Source: an uncultured Sulfurovum sp. (GTDB lineage Bacteria; Campylobacterota; Campylobacteria; Campylobacterales; Sulfurovaceae). From it: a DNA stretch of 5,024 nucleotides. The notes beneath the pieces are model-generated. The model was not told the origin of the DNA and made no database searches. It was given only the letters and a program-made list of their open reading frames with translations. Position numbers and translations under genes: made by a program. Shown piece after piece: positions 1-5,024 of this stretch (within the stretch, counting starts at the first letter, position 1; every line of letters begins with the position of its first letter). Location: the NCBI GenBank assembly GCA_902727905.1, contig CACVAR010000010.1, positions 3,168 to 8,191 on the forward strand, read 5' to 3'.

Positions 1-155
1 TCTGCTTCTTCAAACTCATTATCAAATTCATCTTCCATACTTAAAACTGTTTTTGTACTCGAAGTATCTGGGGTTATACTTTTAGATGAACAAGCTGTAA
101 TAGAGAATGAAATAAAGAGTAATAATAGTATCTTATGTAAAGTTTTTAGTTTCAT
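1..155 (-). CDS. Lipoprotein, N-terminal part (3' end beyond base 1); possible MlaA-like protein
   Basis: This reading frame is too short for ordinary ORF calling because the window ends after 51 complete codons. It starts at ATG 155-153, with an AAGG ribosome binding site at 163-166. Residues 1-21 form a type II signal peptide: Lys at 2, 4 and 8, a Leu/Ile/Phe-rich core at 9-19, and the lipobox Ile-Thr-Ala-Cys at 19-22. Cys22 would be lipidated. Ser23-Ser24 follow, with no Asp at +2, which under the E. coli Lol rule favours the outer membrane. Next comes a Ser/Thr-rich linker (26-36), then an acidic Phe-containing stretch (41-50, with five Glu and two Asp). I recall similar short acidic linkers before the conserved domain of epsilonproteobacterial MlaA/VacJ lipoproteins, but that domain is outside the window, so the assignment is a guess. 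That it is a lipoprotein is well supported; its function is not known from what is visible. Confidence 0.8.
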   Translation of the reverse strand, partial: MKLKTLHKILLLLFISFSITACSSKSITPDTSSTKTVLSMEDEFDNEFEEA

Positions 156-269
156 TTTATGCCCTTTTAATTGTATAATTTTAGCAATCTTTTGTTTAGA
201 AGCTGTTATTATGTACTACTAATTACAAAATATCAGTTTACTTGTGGGGATATGAAATAAGACTTTAAT
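156..269 (-). promoter_or_regulatory. Intergenic gap with probable extended -10 promoter for the lipoprotein gene
   Basis: This 114-base gap separates the patatin stop codon from the lipoprotein start. On the minus strand it carries TGCTAAAAT at 186-178, an extended -10 element (TGn followed by TAAAAT, one mismatch from TATAAT). Transcription would start near 171-172, giving a leader of about 16 bases, followed by AAAAGGG at 168-162 as the ribosome binding site, about six bases before the ATG. I see no convincing -35 hexamer, which is usual for sigma70 promoters of Campylobacter and Helicobacter. No GC-rich hairpin followed by a T run lies after the patatin stop codon, so no intrinsic terminator can be called. 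Confidence 0.5.
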
Positions 270-2369
270 TTATCGTTGTAACCAATAGAGAAGGCTAGGT
301 AAGTTTTCTAGTCCAAAGTAGATAAAACTTTTTTCTGCTGTGTCTCCGAAACGACGTACATAGGATATTCTAAAAATATCTAAGACATCCACGTAGGTAT
401 TGAAACCATATAAATTATCCTTATTATAAGATGGGTGAGAGAGGTTTGTAAAAAGACTAGCTCCTAAGCCAAACTTCACATATTTTCTTTGTTCTTTATA
501 GACATTTAAATCCAGTCTTGTAAAACTTGGAATATCATCATTTTGGTGAAAAGAGACTCTACTCTCATAACCATGGGTATCATGTTCTTTTTGGTAGGAA
601 TAGATGTCATAAGCTATACCGAGACCTCCATTTTTAACATCTGTGCTAATTTCATTTGGTATAAGTCGAAGGGCATTAGCTAAGATAGGATTACTTGTTT
701 CTTCAGGTATATTCATGGGAAGAAATTCAAAACCATTTTTCTTTTTAACCATTTTATTTCCAAGCCATGCAACCATATTGGTTACATTTGCTATGGTGTC
801 TGTATTGCCTTGTATGTTTGCATAGTTGTTTTCAAGTACGGTAATACGGTCAATAATCAGTTGAAGAGGTCGTTTATGCCAGTTAGTAATTGAAATATCA
901 TTTTTGGGAATAAATGAATCTTTATCATGAAAATAGGCAGGGTTTAACTTCTTTAGAAAAGTTTCAAAATCATTGAATTCATAACGCTCTTCATCTCTTT
1001 TTTCTTTGTTAAAGGCTGCATAGATACTTGAAAATTTGTTTTTTATAATGACAGGATTTTGTGAAGAAAATTCTGTACTAAAAAAGAGTTCATAGGCCAA
1101 GAGGGCTTCTTCATCTTTGTTAATACCTAAAGCTATTTTTTGTTTTTCCATAAGCTCTTGTTGTGTCTCTCCATTAGCATGACATCTATCTATCATCGTT
1201 TTTGAAAGATGATAGATAGCATCGTAAATACCTACATGATAGTCATATTTACGAAAGTCTTTGTCTAGGAATGCACCAAAATGCCCAAGAAATTTACCTG
1301 TAATCGGATGATAACGTGAGGAGAGAATAAGTTTTTTACCAGACGTTTCATCAAAGTACTGACTAATAGCATTATAAAGTCGCATGGATTGAAAAATCTC
1401 AAGACTGTTTAGAAGTGGTATGGCATTAGAAGTTAAAAAGCCTATGGGTTCACTTTCATTTTCATCTTGGGGGAGCATTTCTTTTTCTTTACGCATGTTC
1501 GAAGGATCAATGAAAATAAACTCTTTCGCCTTTGGGTTAAGTTCAGTTGCTAACTGTAGAGGAAGGTTCTCATAGGCTCCACCATCAATAAAATAACTAG
1601 AGTATGCTTTTTTGTCGTAAACATAGTCAAGTTTTATCTGTCTAAATGCACCAGGAAAAGCAGATGAAGCAAAGAGAACATCCACTATTTTACTGCTGTC
1701 ATTTTCTATGTTAGGTATTGAGATGTAGTAGTCTGTGCTGGGTAACATCTTTTTGTTAAAGAGGGCTAATGTATTGTTCTGTTCTTTAAGTATGAAGGGA
1801 ACAGAAAAATGTTGGTTTTTAATTTTAATGCCTGAGTTTTGAAACTCACTAACAATGGGTTTGGCTTTCGTAACGGAAAACCCTAAAGGAACTTCACAAC
1901 CTTTTTTATAGATAGGTTTTTCAAGTTCTGCTAAAATGGCTTTGGATTTTTGTCTAAGTTTTTCGCGTTTAAAGAGGGTACTTTGGTTTTGACTGTTATG
2001 ATCTGTAATGATGAGGTCAGAGAGTCCAAGGTCAACCCATGTGTTGTAAAAGTGGTTGTCAAGAACCGTGTTTTCTATTTGTTCTTGTTGTACAAGCTTA
2101 GGATCTTGACACCAATACATGGCTGTAAGCAGTGCATTAATAGACCCAGCAGAAGCACCAGTAACTGAATGTAGTTCGGGTTCAACCTTTTGGCTATGCT
2201 CTTTAATGGAAGAAAGCATTTTTACCATTGCCCAGTTATAGCCAGCCTCATAGGCTCCAAGGCTTACTCCACCGGAGATAACCATGGAAAGGTCAATGGG
2301 TTCGTTACTTTGTGCAGATCCACTAAGTAAAAAAAGTAGTAGAGATAATTTGAAAAATGTCTTCATCAT
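270..2369 (-). CDS. Patatin-like phospholipase, exported, with beta-rich C-terminal extension
   Basis: The 699-residue protein is predicted to hydrolyse acyl esters of phospholipids or other lipids in the envelope or outside the cell. Residues 1-21 are a Sec signal peptide (Lys3, hydrophobic core 5-15, small residues before cleavage near 18-21); there is no Cys for lipidation. The patatin domain spans about 26-290. It has the oxyanion glycine motif SGGVSLGAYEAG at 32-43, nucleophile elbow GASAG at 71-75 (Ser73), the conserved SSAFPGAF at 235-242, and the DGG triplet at 262-264 (Asp262), so the Ser-Asp dyad is intact. A conserved-looking block, FRKYDYHVGIYDA, lies at 372-384, as in other long bacterial patatins. 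Residues 390-575 are mainly helical or loop and not recognised. Residues 580-699 contain about six alternating amphipathic beta strands, perhaps a membrane-associated domain. No POTRA or full 16-strand barrel is evident, so it is not a typical type Vd autotransporter. Two adjacent ATG codons are possible starts (2369 or 2366). The catalytic family is sure; substrate and final location are not. Confidence 0.93.
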   Translation of the reverse strand: MMKTFFKLSLLLFLLSGSAQSNEPIDLSMVISGGVSLGAYEAGYNWAMVKMLSSIKEHSQKVEPELHSVTGASAGSINALLTAMYWCQDPKLVQQEQIENTVLDNHFYNTWVDLGLSDLIITDHNSQNQSTLFKREKLRQKSKAILAELEKPIYKKGCEVPLGFSVTKAKPIVSEFQNSGIKIKNQHFSVPFILKEQNNTLALFNKKMLPSTDYYISIPNIENDSSKIVDVLFASSAFPGAFRQIKLDYVYDKKAYSSYFIDGGAYENLPLQLATELNPKAKEFIFIDPSNMRKEKEMLPQDENESEPIGFLTSNAIPLLNSLEIFQSMRLYNAISQYFDETSGKKLILSSRYHPITGKFLGHFGAFLDKDFRKYDYHVGIYDAIYHLSKTMIDRCHANGETQQELMEKQKIALGINKDEEALLAYELFFSTEFSSQNPVIIKNKFSSIYAAFNKEKRDEERYEFNDFETFLKKLNPAYFHDKDSFIPKNDISITNWHKRPLQLIIDRITVLENNYANIQGNTDTIANVTNMVAWLGNKMVKKKNGFEFLPMNIPEETSNPILANALRLIPNEISTDVKNGGLGIAYDIYSYQKEHDTHGYESRVSFHQNDDIPSFTRLDLNVYKEQRKYVKFGLGASLFTNLSHPSYNKDNLYGFNTYVDVLDIFRISYVRRFGDTAEKSFIYFGLENLPSLLYWLQR

Positions 2370-2373
2370 AAAA

Positions 2374-2377
2374 CCTT
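2374..2377 (-). promoter_or_regulatory. Ribosome binding site of the patatin gene, next to tandem start codons
   Basis: The minus strand reads TTAAGGTTTT directly before ATGATG. The AAGG core is four bases from the first ATG (2369) and seven bases from the second (2366). The usual spacing is five to nine bases, so the second ATG may be the real start, giving a protein one residue shorter that begins Met-Lys-Thr. The site lies in one arm of the small palindrome TTAAGCTTAA (2376-2385), which is too short to form a stable hairpin on its own. Confidence 0.55.
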
Positions 2378-2392
2378 AAGCTTAAAAGTCTA

Positions 2393-2406
2393 TGATAATT
2401 TTATCA
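2393..2406 (-). promoter_or_regulatory. Probable extended -10 promoter of the patatin gene overlapped by a 14-base inverted repeat
   Basis: On the minus strand the 73-base gap between the A2M stop and the patatin start holds TGATAAAAT at 2406-2398. This is an extended -10 element of the same form as the one before the lipoprotein gene. A start near 2390-2391 would give a leader of about 21 bases. The same bases form an inverted repeat, TGATAA-AA-TTATCA, with perfect six-base arms, covering the -10 region. A dimeric repressor could sit there. It resembles the Fur consensus TGATAATnATTATCA but is one base shorter, so I do not call it a Fur box. In such AT-rich DNA an inverted repeat of this length can arise by chance. 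Confidence 0.45.
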
Positions 2407-2442
2407 AATTATTAATCTTTTTTGTTTAATTTTATTTAAATT

Positions 2443-5024
2443 TTACTCTACACTAATCTCTACACCCTCCGAGTGACTTCTAAATTCTGGTGCATACATA
2501 CTCTCCATGGTAGTGATTCCATTTGAAAAGTTACCTTTATGGCTAACTATTAATGGATATTCAAATACATACGTTCCTTTGGTTAGGTAGTCCATAAAAA
2601 AGTAAGTAGCATTGTCTTTGGTACTTTGGTAGTAGCCTAAACCATCTTGGTATTTGTACTGACTCAGTACATTTACTGGTTCAAGAGCAGAGGCTCGACT
2701 GTCTTTGAGCATAACAAATTCCATGTCACGGTCAACACGTATCTCTATACGAACTTTTAGTTTGTCTCCTACCTTTAGTATATGATTTTTGATGGGACTT
2801 AAACGCTCACCTTGTTCATCACTTTGGATTAAGAAGAGGCTTTTTTGAATCTTTAAAGGGGTCTCTTTAAAGTTTTTAACTTTATCCATCTCTTCAAAAT
2901 ATTGCCAATACAATGCACCCCATGCAATGTTGTCATTTGGGTTTTTAATCTGTACCGTTGCCATACTTTGGTCAAAGTTTTCAAAAGCCACCTTGAAGTG
3001 TTCTGTTCCAGCTTGCTTAGAGGCCTTTTCAATTTTTTCTTTATAAGGTAGTTGGGTATCAATTTTGATATTTACAGGAGTGCTGTCTTCTAAAAGTGTT
3101 CCATCAGAGAGTAGAGCATAAATAGCAGCAGCAGTTGCTTTTGTGGTTTTCCAATGGGTAGTTTGTTTATTTTTGAGTAGCCATGTTTTAAGTAGAGTAA
3201 CGGATTCTTTGTCTTTGGCTATGGTGTTAAAGACATCTATCATCAAAGCATGGGTTTCGAGTGGCATTTGGTTCCAGTAGTAGCCCTGCTTGTAGTTAAA
3301 GTACATGCCAAGCTCATCATGGATAATAGCACGTTCTTTTAGTGACTTTACAATGCTCATGGCTTTATTATGGTCTTTTTTCTCTTCTAAAGTTAGGGCT
3401 ATCATTCCTTGTTCATAAACTCCTTTATTGACCCAATACTTCCCCGTTTGTGTTAAATAATAGTCATGTGCCTTCTGCACTTCAGGGGTCATTTTAAAAC
3501 GGTAAAAACTTCGTGCATATAAGTAGTGAATGAGCATAGAGTTTAGGTGGTCGTCTTCTAGCTTAGCTCTATTTTCTTCTACATTTTTGAGTAGTTTTTT
3601 ATAGCCTGCTAACATTTGCATGTCCATGTAATGGGTAGCTACGCCCATGGCTTCGGTTTGGGTTTTGTCAATTCCAAGCTTTTTGAGCTTTCCAAACCCC
3701 TCAACAATGTATTGAGTAATGTACCAATTTGAATGGGGCGACTCAAACCATGCCCATCCACCATCTTTGTGTTCAAACTGTCGTTTGATGAGTTTATTAT
3801 AGGTAGATTCTTCTTCTTTGGCTAAACGTACTAAGTCAAAAAGTATACCAAGGTTGGCTTGCTGTTCAGCGTCACTTTTTGCGTTGAGTACCCATGGAGT
3901 CTCTTCTAAAAGTACAGATTTTAGCTCTTTATTGCTCTCTAAGGCAGAGATGAGTTCTTTTTTACTTTTCCAACTTTCAAATACCTCTTTAATTTTTGGT
4001 GAAGTGTTAGCTATTTTAGCTGCTAAGGCATTGGCAAAGTATCGGTTGAAGAGTTGTTCATTGCATTCATGTGGATATTCCATTAGGTAAGGTAGTGACT
4101 TAATGGCATACCAAGCAGGGTTGGAAGTAAATTCAAGTGTTAGTTTGTGGTTACTGAGTGTTGTAGAAGTATTGTTTTTAAGAGACTCTAAAGTAAAGCT
4201 TTTCTCCTCTTTAGCCTTAACAAACATATTTTTACTTTCAGTAACAAAGAGACGATTTGTAAGAATAGGTTTTATAATTTGCTCAGCATCAGAGTGACTA
4301 GGTGTTTTGGCGATGATGGTATGTTGTATACTAGAGACCTCATCTACATTTGGTACAGTAAATTGGAATTCAACTACGGTAGAAGCTCCTTTTTCAATAC
4401 TAATCTTTTTGACGAACTCTTGCTCAAAGATGGCTTTACCTGTTTTAGGGTCAACAAGTTGGAGTTCACAACTTCCATTTAAGTCTTTGTTACTCATATT
4501 AACTACTTTAGCTGAAAGGGTAATCTGGTCTTTTTCTCTAAAGAAACGTGGTAGGTTACTAACAACCATCAATTCTTTAGAGGTAGTGATGGTTTTGTGA
4601 GTAATGGCTGTTTTTAAATCTTTGGTATGGGCAAATGCCATAAAGTTCCAACGTGTTAATGCCTCATTGGTCTTGAAGTCTATGATAATGTTGCCTTCTT
4701 CATCTGTTTGTAGATTTGGTTTGAAGAACATGGTTTCTTTTAGGTTTTTTCGGATGTTTATAGGTGCTTTTTTTGTTGTATCTGTTCGATCTCTTTCTGA
4801 ATTGCTTAATCCTTGACCCATGACTGGTGCAATATCAGCAGCGTTCTCTGGATGGTTAGCACTTCGAGATATAGGTGCGCTCATATAGGCTAAGGATTCA
4901 ACCATTGGCATAGGATGTTCGTTGTATTGTTCACGGTAACTATGTCGCCATTTTATATCTGGAAAAATACGTTGTGGATAGGAGAAGTCTTGAAGTTTCC
5001 ATTGTTGTTGTAACCATGATGGAG
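2443..5024 (-). CDS. Alpha-2-macroglobulin family protein, C-terminal half (5' end beyond the window)
   Basis: The frame is open to base 5024; 859 codons are visible and no true start is present (Met at 4911 is internal). Numbering is from the first complete codon (5022-5020). A2M proteins trap proteases: cleavage of a bait region triggers a shape change and activates a thioester. Seen here: a Trp/Tyr/Gln-rich segment at 1-40; a low-complexity Ser/Ala/Asp/Arg stretch at 46-87 that may be the bait region; the A2M (MG7) domain starting RKNLKETMFF at 91-100; a beta-sandwich region at 147-257; thioester motif Cys320-Asn-Glu-Gln323 in context YPHECNEQ; a helical thioester domain to about 640 with GGWAWFE (421-427) and WKTTKATAAAIYALL (624-638); and a receptor-binding-like beta domain at 748-859 containing LKDSRAS, EPVNVLS, DGLGYYQSTKD and MYAPEFRSHSEG. 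These C-terminal blocks closely resemble my memory of Bacteroidota A2M proteins, which reach about 1,900 residues. The signal peptide or lipobox would lie upstream, unseen. Family assignment is very secure; anti-protease function is inferred. Confidence 0.95.
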   Translation of the reverse strand, partial: PSWLQQQWKLQDFSYPQRIFPDIKWRHSYREQYNEHPMPMVESLAYMSAPISRSANHPENAADIAPVMGQGLSNSERDRTDTTKKAPINIRKNLKETMFFKPNLQTDEEGNIIIDFKTNEALTRWNFMAFAHTKDLKTAITHKTITTSKELMVVSNLPRFFREKDQITLSAKVVNMSNKDLNGSCELQLVDPKTGKAIFEQEFVKKISIEKGASTVVEFQFTVPNVDEVSSIQHTIIAKTPSHSDAEQIIKPILTNRLFVTESKNMFVKAKEEKSFTLESLKNNTSTTLSNHKLTLEFTSNPAWYAIKSLPYLMEYPHECNEQLFNRYFANALAAKIANTSPKIKEVFESWKSKKELISALESNKELKSVLLEETPWVLNAKSDAEQQANLGILFDLVRLAKEEESTYNKLIKRQFEHKDGGWAWFESPHSNWYITQYIVEGFGKLKKLGIDKTQTEAMGVATHYMDMQMLAGYKKLLKNVEENRAKLEDDHLNSMLIHYLYARSFYRFKMTPEVQKAHDYYLTQTGKYWVNKGVYEQGMIALTLEEKKDHNKAMSIVKSLKERAIIHDELGMYFNYKQGYYWNQMPLETHALMIDVFNTIAKDKESVTLLKTWLLKNKQTTHWKTTKATAAAIYALLSDGTLLEDSTPVNIKIDTQLPYKEKIEKASKQAGTEHFKVAFENFDQSMATVQIKNPNDNIAWGALYWQYFEEMDKVKNFKETPLKIQKSLFLIQSDEQGERLSPIKNHILKVGDKLKVRIEIRVDRDMEFVMLKDSRASALEPVNVLSQYKYQDGLGYYQSTKDNATYFFMDYLTKGTYVFEYPLIVSHKGNFSNGITTMESMYAPEFRSHSEGVEISVE
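4054..4065 (-). other. Thioester motif of the A2M protein (Cys-Asn-Glu-Gln)
   Basis: Codons TGC AAT GAA CAA encode the CxEQ signature of thioester-containing A2M and complement proteins. In active members the Cys thiol and the Gln side chain form an internal thioester that links covalently to the attacking protease. Cys and Gln are both present, so this is a thioester-competent protein, unlike bacterial paralogues (the YfaS type, by family knowledge) that lack the motif. The only other Cys in the visible half is residue 185, in the preceding beta-sandwich region. Confidence 0.85.
4762..4887 (-). other. Candidate bait region of the A2M protein
   Basis: This segment encodes about 42 residues rich in Ser, Ala, Asp, Asn, Pro and Arg, with few bulky hydrophobics. 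It directly precedes the conserved MG7 start RKNLKETMFF. It contains spaced basic residues (Arg53, Arg77, Arg79, Lys84-Lys85, counted from the first complete codon) and Met/Leu sites, which would offer cleavage points to several protease classes. In A2M proteins the exposed bait region lies before the MG7 domain in the linear order and is the least conserved part. The call rests on position and composition only. Confidence 0.45.

Noticed and set aside
643..825. Plus-strand 60-residue open frame inside the patatin gene
   Set aside because: It is antisense to a gene with clear catalytic motifs and has no recognisable domain; it is a shadow frame.
1950..2168. Plus-strand 72-residue open frame opposite the patatin catalytic serine region
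   Set aside because: It lies opposite the conserved GASAG-coding sequence, and its Cys-rich translation has no family character.
270..2369. Patatin as a lipoprotein or full type Vd autotransporter
   Set aside because: The signal peptide has no lipobox Cys, and there is no visible POTRA domain or long run of barrel strands.
2393..2406. Fur box upstream of the patatin gene
   Set aside because: The half-sites TGATAA/TTATCA match, but the total length is 14 rather than the 15 bases of TGATAATnATTATCA, and neither gene is an iron-uptake gene.
2370..2442. Intrinsic terminator after the A2M gene
   Set aside because: The gap is almost pure A/T. The only inverted repeats (TGATAA-AA-TTATCA and TTAAGCTTAA) have weak or no-loop stems and no following T run on the minus strand.
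156..2442. Bacteroidota-type promoters (TAnnTTTG) in the two intergenic gaps
   Set aside because: Near matches ending in TTTG occur in both gaps, but the spacing between TA and TTTG is wrong in each, whereas the extended -10 sequences fit well.
2853..3062. Minus-strand 69-residue frame inside the A2M gene
   Set aside because: It is an out-of-frame reading of the A2M C-terminal region; its Lys-rich translation reflects the AT-rich codons of the real frame.
3818..4816. Five plus-strand open frames opposite the A2M gene (3818-4090, 4103-4297, 4279-4482, 4307-4600, 4604-4816)
   Set aside because: They all lie opposite strongly conserved A2M sequence including the thioester, overlap one another in part, and show no domain or convincing start signal.
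2443..4911. Taking Met at 4911 as the A2M start codon
   Set aside because: The frame stays open upstream to the window edge for 37 more codons, no signal peptide follows the Met, and the family needs an N-terminal half of many hundreds of residues.

Overview
The window is AT-rich. All three genes it supports lie on the minus strand, so transcription runs from high to low coordinates. In that order they are: the C-terminal half of a very large alpha-2-macroglobulin (A2M) family protein whose 5' end lies beyond base 5024; a complete patatin-like phospholipase with a signal peptide; and the first 51 codons of a lipoprotein that runs off at base 1. No RNA gene, insertion sequence, CRISPR array or long repeat was seen.

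Likely host: a Gram-negative bacterium, best guess a Campylobacterota (epsilonproteobacterium) of the Sulfurimonas/Arcobacter type. This is inference from the AT-rich composition, AAGG-type ribosome binding sites, extended -10 promoters (TGnTAAAAT) with no clear -35, and a proteobacterial-style lipobox. The A2M protein, in contrast, reads like the Bacteroidota type of this family, so a Bacteroidota host, or transfer of that gene, is an open alternative.

Layout: 2443-5024 A2M (5' partial; intact Cys-Asn-Glu-Gln thioester motif; preceded by a disordered bait-like stretch); 2370-2442 a short AT-rich gap with no visible terminator but a probable promoter overlapped by a small palindrome; 270-2369 the patatin phospholipase (oxyanion glycines, GASAG serine, DGG aspartate, then an unrecognised middle and a beta-rich C-terminus); 156-269 a gap with a second extended -10 promoter; 1-155 the lipoprotein N-terminus (lipobox ITAC, then an acidic linker). 

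All three products are predicted to act in the cell envelope. The A2M would trap attacking proteases in the periplasm, the patatin would hydrolyse lipid acyl esters in or beyond the periplasm, and the lipoprotein would sit in a membrane. It may be an MlaA-like lipid-asymmetry factor, but too little is visible to say. A shared envelope-defence or lipid-homeostasis role is a hypothesis based on proximity; the patatin and lipoprotein appear to have their own promoters. No clearly new system was found. The most unusual points are the small beta-rich tail on the patatin and the Bacteroidota-like A2M.
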